From: Narthecium ossifragum
Lineage: Eukaryota > Streptophyta > Magnoliopsida > Dioscoreales > Nartheciaceae
Assembly: GCA_963920575.1 (NCBI GenBank)
Contig: OY986967.1
Coordinates: 21,903,648-21,967,647 of the forward strand
Length of the DNA stretch: 64,000 nucleotides
Direction of reading: 5' to 3'
Below, in pieces: positions 11,446-22,125 of this stretch. Position 1 is the first letter of the stretch. Every line of letters starts with the position of its first letter. The position numbers and the translations under genes were made by a program. The notes under the pieces were generated by a model. The model did not search any database. It saw nothing but the letters and a program-made list of their open reading frames with translations, and was not told where the DNA came from.

Positions 11446-11874
11446 GGATCGATCCAGAACATTTGGATCGATCCAGGAATATTTTGGATCGATCCCAAAG
11501 CAGTTTGGATCGATCCAAAACCCTTTTCCAAAGAGCCAAACTCTCTGTCATACATTGGATCGATCCAAACCCTTAATGGATCGATCCAAAATCTCTCTCC
11601 AGAGAGCCATGATTCTCTGTTACATATTGGATAGATCCGGATCTGTAATGGATTGATCCATAATCCTTTTCCAGAGAGTCATGATTCTCTGTTACACATT
11701 GGATCGATCCATATCTTTAATATATCGATCCAGAAGCCCTTTCCAAAGAACCATGATTTTCTTCTACATCTTGGATCGATCCAGACCCATATTGGATCGA
11801 TCCAAGCCGTTAGAAACCCAGATTTTGACATCTTGGATCGATCCAAACATATTTTGGATCGATCCAAGATCGGC
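11446..11874 (+). repeat. Palindrome array TTGGATCGATCCAA in S1
   Basis: About fourteen copies of TTGGATCGATCCAA, mostly as doublets 20-30 bp apart, separated by about 45-bp spacers containing CCAGAGAGCCATGATTCTC. It ends roughly 50 bp upstream of the TATA box. A few copies have decayed (TTGGATAGATCC, ATATCGATCC). Confidence 0.88.
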
Positions 11875-12338
11875 GGACGGGTAAAAACAGACGGCTCTGA
11901 TCTGATCCGCGGGTCCACGACTTGGGGCCTATAAATAGAGGTTTTGGTTCTTATTTTGGGATCTTTTCTCCACTCTTTTTCCCTCCTTTCTCCAGCCTTC
12001 TTCCCCCTTAGAGTGAGAGAGAGATTTAGGGCATCAAGGGTTAGATTTTGATGGTGAAGATGGGTAAAACCTCCTCCTCCATGGATCTCCTACCGAAGAT
12101 GAGTAACTAAATCCCTTCTCCTTGGGAATTTCATGATGTCTTAGGGTTTTCTCTTAGATTTCTCTTTTGATTCTTGATGTAATGACTCTTGTGAGATGGT
12201 TTTTGTATAAATTCTCATGTAATTCTATATTTCTTCAATGAATTCCTTTATTGAATAGTTGAATCCCTCGTTTTACATGGAAGTGCTTGAGAATAAGATG
12301 ATGCTTACTAGATGTTTGATTTAATTCCTCAAAGAAGA

Positions 12339-12588
12339 GGCTATGCTAGAACCATAGCCAACTCTAGGGGATGAATCCTTGATCTAGGGATAGGATCTTG
12401 AGGTGCTAGAACCACCCCAAGCCAAAGCTATCCTACCCACTATTCTTGACTTAGATGAGGGATGGGATTGAGGTATTAAACCCATCTCAATCCAATACCT
12501 TTATCCATACAAAGCCTTAATCCTTTGCCAACGATATGACCTTAGTCCGGCAATCGTTGAGCTATGATCGAATTAGAACCTTGATCAT
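12339..12588 (+). other. Hairpin cluster in S1 leader (CTAGAAC loops)
   Basis: Four hairpins. GGCTATG, loop CTAGAAC, CATAGCC at 12339-12359 (7/7 pairs). CTTGAGGTG, CTAGAAC, CACCCCAAG at 12397-12421 (8/9). GGATTGAG...CTCAATCC around ATTAAACC near 12465-12493. ATGATC...GATCAT around ATTAGAACC at 12564-12588. All lie downstream of the TATA box and in transcript sense. Confidence 0.75.
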
Positions 12589-13929
12589 GGATCTTTACCT
12601 TGTTATGCACACGATGAGATGATCCTAACCCGACATCTTATTAGCGGCGAGCGATGTTAATCCTACGCTCGTCGATATCAAATTTAGACGATCTCTTGAG
12701 TGTCATGCATCTTGATTCATAGAGATAATACTTAGACCCTAATTCGGATTAGAATTCCCCAGGAATTATTCCTTGATAAATTTCCTCTTTAGTTCTTTTA
12801 GAATACTTTCGTTAGAAAACTCAAATCATCAATCTAATTGTTTCCACCTATCGTAGAGATTATATCACGTTTACTAATTCGACCATCCAATTCCTTGCGG
12901 ATTCGACCCATACTCTCATTAACTACGTTGTAGTTAATTAGTAGTCCGGTAATTTGTTTTGTCCGCCTTTGATTTAATTAACGATACATTTCAAGGCGCA
13001 TCAATGACCGCCCACTCCTTGGCCAACAACCACAATGTGCAAAGCCAACAACCAGTCTGATACTGGTCATGGCCATTCTGAAAGACGTTGCGGCGCAAAA
13101 TATCATCGATCAACCAAAGTGAAGGCGGCAGCTCCGCCCACGTAAATTTTCCCTTGCCCGTGCGATCCGGGTGGAGGATGAGATGAGCAACGGAGTCCTG
13201 ACTGTACAACTCCGTGGGCCGGAGCTTGTGAAGACCGGGGCAGCGCGACGGAACTATCAAAACCTCGCAGATAGCCTTGGCCGTCAAGGTAACCTCGACC
13301 CCATCAATTATGAACACGAAGCTATGGGAGAGGTGTGATCCCTCGACAGCGTCGTCCCGATCATCCCCGTAGGCAATGGCTGTCATGTTCTGGTAGAACA
13401 TGCAAACCAGCCTAGGGTAGATCGTGGTCTCATGTGTGTACAAAGGCAGGAGACCACGGTTCTCAAGGATCACCATTGACTCCTGGGCATGCTCGACAGT
13501 CCGAAAATAGGCAACATCAAATGTGTATTCAAGGTTTACGTCCCGCTGCCAATTTGGATGGAGACCTCGGACGACCGTGGGCGCAGTGGAAGGCCGGGCA
13601 CTCTTCTTCAGCTTCTTGGATTTGCAAAGGTTGGATGAAGAAGGTGCAATTGGAGCCTTCCTCTTAGATGTTGCCGGAGCCGTGGAAGATGAAGCCGGAG
13701 CTCGGGTGGATGATGTGGACGGTGCTCTCGTAGTCCTGACTGGTCGGGTCGAAGAAGCTGGAGGGACACAAGCTTGTGGGGGAGGTGGCGTAGACGAGGC
13801 TTGCCTGGTCGGATGTCCTGGAGGCCGTGCGGGAGGATCGGAGGAAGGCACAACCTGTGGCGTGGAAGAGGAAGCGGCCTTGCCCTTCTCGGCGGCCGCT
13901 TTGGTGGTTGCGGTCGGCTTGCGGCCCAT

Positions 13930-14217
13930 CTAGGCGGACTAAATTGGACGAGGTGAAGAGGGAGGAAGAATGTGGCCGGAGGGGATTAGCTCGTTAGAAG
14001 AGAGAGCGCAGCCGGTGGGAGGAGAGGAGGAAATGTGGACGGCTCCGGGGTCGATTGAGGGAAGGGGAGTGATGGGGAGGGGTCGTGGACGAGCTGGGAG
14101 GTGGGAGGCGGCTTGATATGGTCGGAGAAACGGCAGCTCGATGGTCAGAGATGGAGACGAAGAGCGGCGGCGGCGGGGTCGACTGAGGGAAGAAGGGAGG
14201 GGGGGGATCGATCTTAG
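13930..14217 (-). other. Leader upstream of the post-pol ORF
   Basis: On the minus strand it is CT-rich and starts CAAGCCCTAAGATCGATCC at the junction with the RT fragment. The same type of leader precedes the post-pol ORF start in E4 (63636-63939), including the CAAGCCCTAAGATCGATCC start and TCGACCCCG blocks. It shows that the post-pol ORF has its own conserved upstream region. Confidence 0.6.
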
Positions 14218-15046
14218 GGCTTGTGGCACATCCTTAGCAAGTAAGGCACAAAGAGGCTGGGAGATTTTGCTAAAATCCTTTATGAATCGTCTATAGAACC
14301 CAGCATGGCCCAAGAACGATCGGATTTGACGAACCGAAGAGGGAGGAGGAAGTTTGAAAATGAGTTCAAGCTTGGCTCTATCGACTTCCATCCCTCTACT
14401 AGAAATCACATGGCCAAGGACGATCCCCTAGCAAGAATGACTTTTCTCCCAAATCAAAACAATGTTAGTCTCTTCACACCTAGCAAGAACTTTAGTCAAA
14501 TTTGCAATGCATGATTCAAACGTTTGGCCAAACACGGAGAAATCATCCATGAAAATCTCTAGGATTTGCTCAATCATGTCCCCGAAGATAGAAAGCATGC
14601 AACGTTGGAAAGTGGTCGGGGCATTGCAAAGGCCAAAAGGCATGCGTCGATATTTGAAAGTGCCATAGGGACATGTGAAGGTAGTCTTTTCTTGATCATT
14701 GGGATCTATGGCTACTTGATTGTATCCGGAGTAGCCGTCAAGAAAGCAATAATAAGATTTGCCCGCGAGTCTTTCCAAGATTTGATCAATGAATAGCAAG
14801 GGAAAATGGTCCTTCCTAGTCAAGGCGTTCAAATGCCTATAATCAATGCAAACCCTCCACCCCGTGGTTTGGCGAGTTGGGATATTCTCCCCCTTATCAT
14901 TTTTAATCACCGAGATCCCTGATTTCTTAGGGACGACTTGGGTTGGGCTAATCCATTTAGAATCCGAGATGGGATATATGATACCCGCATCCAAAAGTTT
15001 GACCACCTCTTGGGGTTTCATCACACCCCCCAACTTACACTTTGCT
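14218..15046 (-). pseudogene. Gypsy reverse transcriptase fragment
   Basis: Reading right to left: VVKLLDAGIIYPISDSKW, then VCIDYRHLNALTRKDHFPL, YCFLDGYSGYNQVAIDP, MPFGLCNAPTTFQRCM, and the catalytic box FMDDFSVFG near 14550. Next is the connection domain RQIRSFLGHAGFYRRFIKDFS. A small deletion near 14430-14440 shifts the frame after EKSH. The fragment begins just after a PPT-like tract (AGTTGGGGGG at about 15036) and ends at KDV, where the post-pol leader is joined. RNase H and integrase are missing. It is about 25% of a normal pol. Confidence 0.9.
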
Positions 15047-16545
15047 CGTCCTCGAGCAAAGCCAAAAAGAAAGAAACACACAAACAAATAAACAATCAAA
15101 ACCACTAATTTGTCAAAATACAATGCATTGATTCATATGCAAGCAATTCTCAACTCCGATACTCAAAGTAGATTTCCATACACGAATTTTATCTCTCAAG
15201 TCATGGCCAAGTAAAAAGCAAATGAATAAGAATATAAATGATATAGTTCCAAGACTTCAAAGCACTTGACACAATTAAGATCTAATTGAACAATCCCGTG
15301 TCGTGAAAGGAGCAACCAAGTAATCGGGGTCTTGTAATCATCTAAGTAGGGAGCCAATCAAGATCAATCATCCTTAGCAATTCAAATCAATTGAACATGT
15401 GACATGTTTTATTCAACACTAATCATAATTGTTTCTTTTCTTTCTCTCTTTCTCTTTTTTTCCGAGAAATAGAGCATGTGGTTGTGCAATGTCATGATCC
15501 CTTAGGCTTTCTACTAGGTCCATGTAACAGGATTTAGGCCAGTGACTCCCAAACCAACCATATGGTTTGGGGCACTAAGTGTAAAGCCACCCATTAGGCT
15601 TAATCTCCCGAACCTAGAAGGCCACGAATCACAACTAATAACCATTATGCTTTTATTCAACTAATATGACCGTGCAGTGTCTTCATCCATTAAGCTTTCT
15701 ACTAGGTCCATGTAGCGAGTGTTGGGTCAATGACTCCCAAGCCATGTGGCTTTAGGCCATTAGGTGTAAAACACCCCACAGACTTAATTACCCGAACCTA
15801 GAAGGCTACGAATCAAGGCTAGTCAACAAAAATTTTCTAACACAGCTATAAGTCACATCAATCGATCATGAATATGCTTCAGAATCTCAATCTATCAAGG
15901 TCCCTACTCAAAATCACTTAACCCTTCATACAAGTGCGAGTGCGCAGATGATTGGGACCACTCAATTAGCCTTATAATGTGCCAAGCCGAATTGAAGTAA
16001 AAGAAAAATGTCATTTATCCAATGATTCACAACTTTTTATAATACATGAAAATCAAGAAAATCCGTGCAATGGTTCTCTAAGACAAGCATCAAAGACAAA
16101 AATAATTTCACATAGTCATCAATGCAAGTAAATTGACAAATTAAGTGAAGGTACACAGGTTATCGAACATGCAAATGTACTCCCCAACTTAAATGTGGTT
16201 GTCCTCAAGCACATATGAAGGGTAAAAGGGAAGAGATAACCTGATCTGCTTCAAAGCATCCATGTGAAGGTATCCTTGGCCAAATGCAAATAAGATATGA
16301 AATATAACCAAGGGTTAGTCCAATAAAAGCAAGAGTACAAACATCATCGTCTTGGCCTAACATCGTACAAAAATCGAAACATACCAAGGCCAAAACTTGT
16401 GTACCGGATGTATGGAAACACTCATTGGAACCAAGCAAACAAGCCGAAAATAAAAACAAAACAATCAAGCATGCAAGAAAGCAAGTAAACAATCAAAAAA
16501 GCATGGAAGTGTTGGGTTGCCTCCCAACAAGCGCTCATTTTACCG
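15047..16545 (-). other. Gypsy 3' untranslated region with duplicated segment
   Basis: No gene is visible. On the minus strand it begins with GTTGGGAGGCAACCCAAC near 16512-16530, a motif seen directly after pol in E4 (62786-62803). Near 16165-16200 there is a TTGAGGACAACCAC...AAGTTGGGGAG motif. A segment of about 175 bp occurs twice (15496-15640 and 15668-15830), sharing ctttctactaggtccatgta and ccgaacctagaagg. The right-hand end is CGAGGACGAGCAAAG then a G tract (about 15036-15060), probably the polypurine tract. Confidence 0.65.
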
Positions 16546-17044
16546 TCATCCGCCCGACGTTATGCTATGTACAACACAATTGAATTTGGGTGGACGATGG
16601 TTCCACGTAAAGAAATACATGGATTGAAGAATGGAAAAGACATCCACACATGATTTATCAAAGAAGAATGAAGCATCATTGGCAATGAAATCATGCAAAG
16701 CATCAGTCATTGGCCAATTACCACCCTTCAAGCCATGTATTGCAATAAATGGGACCATCTTAAAATCGGCTTTTGGTGGCCGATGATTCAAGGTAAAGAA
16801 ATACATGGTCAGAAGAAAGTTGAACTCATGCAAACAAGTTTCATCAAAGAAGTAGGGATTGTCCTTAGCGAACAAAGTACTTGAAGGGTGAGGAGTCTCA
16901 ATGAGGTCCTTGATGAAATAACGTGGACAATTGGCATGGTCTTCAATTGAAACAAGGTCCGACCCCCTCAAAATGTTCAACTAGTGTGGATGATATGGAA
17001 GGTAGAGGCTCAATTTGAGGCTTCCTATAAAAGCTCTCGTAAAT

Positions 17045-18598
17045 TGATAACGCGTGAAAAGTGCACAAATCACCCTTTTAACTAGGTCCTGTTAGTCTCC
17101 GAGCAATGCTATTTTGATTTTATTTTTCCCATTTCAGGCTTAAGGACCCTCAGCGAAGATTAGATCAAGTTTGGTGCTAAAACGAACAAATAAAGAACCT
17201 GCGAAGTCAAAGGAGCAAAGGTGGGCCATCTTTGAAGATTAAACTGTACCTGTTTAGGAAGAACCAGATGATGTACTATATATGGTTGGAAAGCTCTTGA
17301 AGTCTAAATTTTAGAACTTTTTACGGTTCGTGATTTGGAGTTTCGTAGAGGAAGATATGCTATTTTTAGTACAGAGGTGCAGAAGAAGCAGTTACGAAAA
17401 ATAAAGGGCTGAGATCTAATCCGAGTTAGGGTTTGATTAAGGCCTATAAATAGACCTTGTGAGAGGATTTTTGGCAGCCACCCATAGGCGAATTTTCCTC
17501 TCCTCCTGGGTATTTCCTTGTTCTTCTTCCTCCATAAACATTAGGGTTAGGTCTTGAAGATAGATCCATGGCGGGAGCGCGTCATCAACCTTCCCCGATG
17601 GATCGTTTCTTCAAGATGAGTAGCTAAATCTTTGTTCTAGGAAATTCTATGATGTAATAGGGAGTTTATTTCGGTTTTCCTATGGATCTGAGCATGTAAT
17701 TTATGATGGTTTAATGGATTAAATTCGGATTTTATATATCTATTGGTAATAGTTCTTATGGTGAATGTTTTGTTTGCTCTTTGTGCCCTAATTTCGGTCT
17801 GTCTTATCTCGGTTTTTCCGTAGGTATACAGCTGGATTTTGTGAAAACTCAAAACATAAAAGTTGTAGATCTCTGTCTTAGCTTTCCAACGAATCTTGAA
17901 TCGCCTCGTTTCGAGTTCTAATGTGAAAGTTACGCTGAGATTACGCTCGCTGGTTTTGAGCATTGCATGTTAGAGGCTAGGATTAGGACTTGTTCAAGTT
18001 GCTTTCATGCTAGAACCATGTTAGATCTTTGGATTGGATTCTAAACCCTAGCTTATGATTGTAGGAGTGCTAGAACCACTACCTTAATGCTAGAACCATT
18101 AAGACCTATGATTGTAACCTACAATGCATTCTTTATCTTTGTTGATTAGGCGATCTCAAAGTGCTAGAACCACTTTGATTATTTTCCTACCAATCATCCG
18201 CTGAATTGATCTTCATGCCGACGTAGGCTTCTAATGAATCTATGTTGAGTGATAGTGGACCTAGCCGATCTTCTATCAACCTTAGAAAATCATCTTGAAC
18301 TTATTGAATTGCTCTTGTCCTAGGAATGCCTAGATAGCTCTCGATTACGGATTAGAACTTCCTAGCTTTTTCTCTATTGTTATTCTCCCAATTTAGTTTA
18401 AAAGACCAACTATCATCTATCTTCCTTAACTTTTGATTTAGAACTATGCACGGTAATTAGGCTTAATCCTGTTTTCCCTGTGGACCGACTCGGACTTGCT
18501 ACTATCTACCCATAAAGTAGTTAGTTAATAGTTTGATCATTATAAATTTGTAATTTTGGCGTTCTTGCTAAGGTAACGACACTTTTCAAGGCGTGTCA
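17045..18598 (+). repeat. Solo gypsy LTR with perfect TAAAT target duplication
   Basis: TGATAACGCGTG to AGGCGTGTCA, 1554 bp, flanked by TAAAT at 17040-17044 and 18599-18603. It has the GGAAAGCTCTTGAAG block (17289-17303) and TATA box CCTATAAATAGACC (17449-17462) but no palindrome array. Four CTAGAAC hairpins lie in its leader. The minus-strand frame 17637-17963 is not a gene. Confidence 0.92.
18006..18176 (+). other. Four CTAGAAC hairpins in the solo LTR leader
   Basis: CATG/CATG (18006-18020), AGTG/CACT (18066-18080), CTTAATG/CATTAAG (about 18083-18103) and TCAAAGTG/CACTTTGA (about 18156-18178) each flank exactly CTAGAAC. The stems differ in sequence and every one pairs fully. This is the clearest cluster for covariation. 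Confidence 0.8.
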
Positions 18599-19169
18599 TA
18601 AATATCATTAGAGTCCTCATGATCATTTAAACAAGGCAGAACATCATTCTCATCCGACACGTCAAAAATCGGCAATGTATCATTGCAAACACCATCATCC
18701 CCATAATCATCGAAAATTAGTAAGTTATCATTGTCATCCAATGCATCAAGAATAGGTAAGCCCTCATAAAAAGCTTCGTGAACCGGTACATCAATATCAT
18801 AAGAATCATCATTCTCCAAATCAGATTTATACTCATGAAAACCTTCATAAACCGGCAACACAATATCGCATGAATCATTATTAAAATCAAGCATATCCTC
18901 ATGAAAAGCTTCATAAACCAGCACATTAATATCAAATGATTCATCCTCAATCTTAGGTGTGTCCTTGAGGAAGGCTTCATAAACCGGCATCGTGATATCC
19001 CATGAAACCTCAATATGATTGGAAATCATATCATTAAGAACATTATCATGACACATGGGAGGTACCAAATCATGCATGCATTCATCTATACCATTATCAT
19101 CAAGAAACACCGGAGGGACCGATTCATTCACATCACAAGGCAAAATATTATCCACATCGGAATCTTCAA

Positions 19170-19678
19170 TTTCTGGCTACGCCCGAGTCCGATCGATCCC
19201 ACTATGGGTGTCGGATCGATCGTACTCAGTAGGATGGATAGATGGATCGATCTAACTGTGTATAGCTGAAAAGTATGCCTTCTGTCAGGTTTCTGCATAG
19301 ACGGATCAATCCCACTAGGGAGACGGATCGATCGGACTTTTCAGAGTATTTACTGTTCTGCCATCCAGACTGCGCCATCGGTACTAAAATTGCTGTAACT
19401 TCCTCTAGGAAACTCGGAATCATGAACCGTAAAATTCTCCAGATACTAGACTTCAAGAGATTTCCAACCATATATGACACATCATCTGGTTCTTCATGAG
19501 CAGGTACAGTTTAATCTTTAAAGTTGATCTATATACTCTTTTCAGCTTCTTCTCGAACTTAAGGACTTCAATTGCATCCTAAATCAAAATATAAGAATAA
19601 TGAGTGTATTTAGGTATCAAATAAGCACAGGAGACTAAGTATTAAGGGATAAAAATATAACATTATGCATCATCATCA
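19170..19678 (-). repeat. Truncated gypsy LTR fragment of another family
   Basis: On the minus strand it starts TGATGATGCATAATG exactly at the truncated gag end. It carries GTTGGAAATCTCTTGAAG and TTTACGGTTCATGATTCCGAG, the block shared with 9011 and 25590, then several GATCGATCC-type palindromes (GATCGATCCGTC, GGGATCGATCGGAC), and breaks off near 19170. No TATA or leader part remains. Confidence 0.7.
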
Positions 19679-20662
19679 CATAGTTCCCCGGAAGATGAGG
19701 GCAACGAAGGATTAGAGGAAGCCACTTGATTTATGTTTTGGGTAAGGACTTGGTCAAGCTTCCTACTCAAAGCGTCGACTTGTTGGGCAAGCCGGGTTGA
19801 CTCATTAAGCTCAAGAATTCCCCTAGGAGTAGGTTGACTCAAAGACCCTCGGTTGTTTCTAGAGGAAGAGGAATGGTGTTGGGAGTTCTCGGCAAGTTTC
19901 TCGAAAAGCTTCCAAGAATCATCAAGAGGGTTCGTGATAAAGACTCCCCCACACGCGGCATCAATAGTCAATTGGTACCTCTCCTTAAGACCTTTGTAGA
20001 AATTTTTCACTATAGCCCATTGCGGAAATTGATGATGCGGACACTTCCTAAGAAGTTCTCTATAGCGATCCCAAGCTTCATGGAACGCTTTATCACCATA
20101 TTGTCTAAAAGATGCAATCTCTTGGCGAAGATCACTAGTTTTAGTGATTGGAAAGAATTTAGCAAGAAATTGGGCTTGTAGTTGAGGCCAAGTTGAGATA
20201 GATCGAGGTTCCAAAGAGGTAAGCCAATATTTGGCTTTACCATTGAGAGTGAAGGGAAACAATTTAAGTCTCCACGCCTCTTCGGTGAAATTGTTGACCC
20301 TTACCGTAGAACTTATTAAAATAAATTCTTCGATATGATTGTAAGGGTCCTCGTGGGATAATCCATGAAAGGCCGGCAAGGATTGTAGAAATTGAGGTTT
20401 AATCTCATAATGGGCCGCCTCAATCACTGGGGGGGTAGATGTAAGAATTTGAGGTGAAAGAATTAGGGATATAAAAGTCCTTCATGGCCGTACGACCTTG
20501 GTTTTCGGGTTGGTGAAGATTGGCCCTAGGGTCGGGAAGATCATGAGGATCGGGATTATCCATGGATGAATGAGAATGAGCTAATGGTTTATGCGATGCA
20601 ACACGAGAATCCAAAAATGCTTGCAATGTAATATCCAAATCGGAATCCTCATGCACACTCAT
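19679..20662 (-). pseudogene. E2 gag, frameshifted and truncated
   Basis: Starts MSVHEDSDLDITLQAFLDS, close to the E4 gag start. At a C run near 20428-20434 the frame shifts by one, and the rest reads in the frame of 20427: AAHYEIKPQFLQSLPAFHGL, RLKLFPFTLNGKAKYWLTSL (retrotransposon gag core), KCPHHQFPQWAIVKNFYKGL and ACGGVFITNPLDDSW. It ends at SSSGELC, where E4 gag continues with its zinc knuckle; here an LTR fragment is joined instead. About 330 of 656 residues remain. Confidence 0.88.
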
Positions 20663-20900
20663 TCACACATCACGAAGAGCATACAAGGTTGAGAAATACA
20701 AACAGTGCACTCTCGGTGACGTGTTGTCGACTATCGCTCCTCCACCACTCGGAAGGATGCTCCGTCGTTCCCCTTTTGATCACAAAAAGATATGGCAATA
20801 TTAGCACAATTCTATTTTTGGTCTTTTATATAGTAGGCAAAAGAAAACAACTAGTTGGAAAGAAAACTACACTAAGTAAGCTACTCAAAACTAGTTAGCA
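20663..20900 (-). other. E2 leader between PBS and gag
   Basis: Non-coding spacer of about 240 bp, as in E4 (56631-56866). No separate feature is visible. Confidence 0.5.
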
Positions 20901-20919
20901 CTCCCCGGCAACGGCGCCA
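20901..20919 (-). other. E2 primer binding site
   Basis: On the minus strand TGGCGCCGTTGCCGGGGAG lies six bases inside the 5' LTR end (20926). This is the PBS type usual for Athila/Tat gypsy elements, identical in its core to that of E4 at 56612-56630. Confidence 0.9.
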
Positions 20920-21461
20920 AAATTCTGATGGAACATGAAAAGTGTTGTGGCATAACGCGTCCGATCAAAATTACAAATTTATAATCAAACTCTCAACTAT
21001 CTACCTTTTGGGGTAGTTAGTGGTGAGTCGGAGTCGATCCGCAGGGAAGAAACTAGGATTGATGCAGAGTACTTAGCATGATCATCTACCAAGAAGTTGG
21101 ACGAAAAGATTTAGATTTGAATTTTTAACTAGCCTAGACCAAAATTAATGCAAAAAGGTACTAAGATATAAAGAGAGGCCGAGGAATCCTTAATCAATAA
21201 CAAGGGTTCTAATAGGTCTTCCTAAGACAAGGGCATGTCTCCTCAAATTGAATGGTTAAATCCAAATTGTCGATAGGCGAATGGCGAGTTCCACCTATCG
21301 CTCGACGAAGATCGGGTTAAGAACCCTCATCGGCGAAAGCAATCGTCTAAAGATCGGCGATCGAAGGATGAGTTGCGATCGCCGCTAACAAATCCTCTAA
21401 TTAAGACGGATTCGTCGCGAGAGAGCTAATGTGGTATGGATCTAGGTGTGATAGCGAGGTG

Positions 21462-21488
21462 GTTCTAGCACCTCGCTAGCCAAAAATC
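21462..21488 (-). other. CTAGAAC hairpin in E2 5' LTR
   Basis: TAGCGAGGTG, GTTCTAG, CACCTCGCTA on the plus strand: a perfect 10-bp stem, with the loop reading CTAGAAC in transcript sense. The second hairpin of this LTR was cut by S2 at 21547. Confidence 0.78.
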
Positions 21489-21714
21489 ACAATGATATGA
21501 TCGGTGGAGGGTTAGGAATAGATTGGTGGTGGTTTTAGCACCACAATTGATAAGTCACAAAATATACATAATTCACCCATTCAACTGAGCTTTGTTAGCT
21601 CTCAAGCAATGTATTTTTTAATATCTTTTCATATGGTTTCAGGTACAAGAGCTTTCGAAAAGAGTTGCATGGATTTCGAACCAAAAGACATCAGTAAAAC
21701 AGATACAGACAATT

Positions 21715-22125
21715 TGGATAGATCCAAGGTCATTTTGGATCGATCCAATTCATTTTGGATCGATCCCGATCCTTTTCCAGAAGGCCATAGTTTTTATTCA
21801 AAGTTGGATCGATCCGGATTCTTAATGGATCGATCCAAATATCTCTTCCTAGAGAGATCGGTACAAAATGGATCGATCCAAACCGTCATGGGATCGATCC
21901 ATATTTCCTTTACCAAGAGTACTTATTCTTGGGTACAAAATGGATCGATCCAAAACGTCATGGGATCGATCCATATTTCTTTTTCCAGGAACACTTATTC
22001 TTGGGTACAAAATGGATCGATCCAAATTTGACTGGGATCGATCCATATTTCCTTTCACAGAAAGGTATGATCTTTTGCTCATATTGGATCGATCCAATAT
22101 TACTGTGGATCGATCCAAGATCGCT
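21715..22125 (+). repeat. Palindrome array in S2
   Basis: About fourteen TTGGATCGATCCAA-type palindromes in doublets, upstream of the TATA box. The spacers (CTTATTCTTGGGTACAAAATG) form an approximately 70-bp tandem unit repeated three times between 21855 and 22050. Frames read through it (21609-22270) are artefacts. Confidence 0.87.

Larger units (their letters stand above)
11278..13003 (+). repeat. Solo gypsy LTR S1 (TTGGATCGATCCAA family)
   Basis: TGATAAGTCAC to GGCGCATCA, 1726 bp, flanked by TTGAC (11273-11277) and ATGAC (13004-13008), a near-perfect 5-bp target duplication. It is the same family as 21548-23261. TATA box CCTATAAATAGAGG lies near 11928. No internal region is present, so it is a solo LTR left by LTR-LTR recombination. 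Short open frames at 11322-11934 are palindrome array and are not genes. Confidence 0.9.
10724..13929 (-). pseudogene. Post-pol extra ORF (putative plant transposon protein), split by a solo LTR
   Basis: The ORF starts at 13929 with MGRKPTATTKAAAEKGKAA, followed by a Ala/Pro/Ser/Thr-rich stretch of about 120 residues with basic patches (KSKKLKK). A globular part comes next: LHPNWQRDVNLEYTF, ENRGLLPLYTHE, FYQNMTAIAYGDD, VEVTLTAKAICEVL. This layout resembles the putative plant transposon protein family (Pfam Transposase_32) found in Athila/Tat elements; function unknown. A 1726-bp solo LTR sits at 11278-13003. Without it the frame runs on from KEWAV into NIPQQILEDMAQFYRG. A stop at 11071 and a shift follow, then a coiled-coil-like tail (10724-11053, REHRAFQDAVLRRLDAV). 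A related start is seen at 63940 after E4 pol, so this ORF belongs 3' of pol. Confidence 0.7.
16546..19170 (-). pseudogene. Acidic element ORF, split by a solo LTR
   Basis: From about 19155 leftwards the frame encodes an Asp/Glu-rich protein with repeats of a VYEAFHED-type unit (DITMPVYEAFLKD, DINVLVYEAFHED, DIVLPVYEGFHEY, DIDVPVHEAFYEG), about 30 residues apart. It resembles in style the acidic segment between PR and RT of E4 (59450-59760) but has no PR or RT. A solo LTR occupies 17045-18598; without it the frame reads NDIYESFYRKPQIEPLPSISS across the joint. Further left a shifted frame (16546-16980) carries two copies of a FFD-x-C...MYFFT-NHRPPK unit. It ends just before the GGGAGGCAACCCAAC motif. 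Function unknown; likely a non-autonomous element's coding region. Confidence 0.5.

Noticed and set aside
13434..13956. Plus-strand open frames opposite the post-pol ORF
   Set aside because: They are antisense shadows of the GC-rich Pro/Ala coding strand; no domains.
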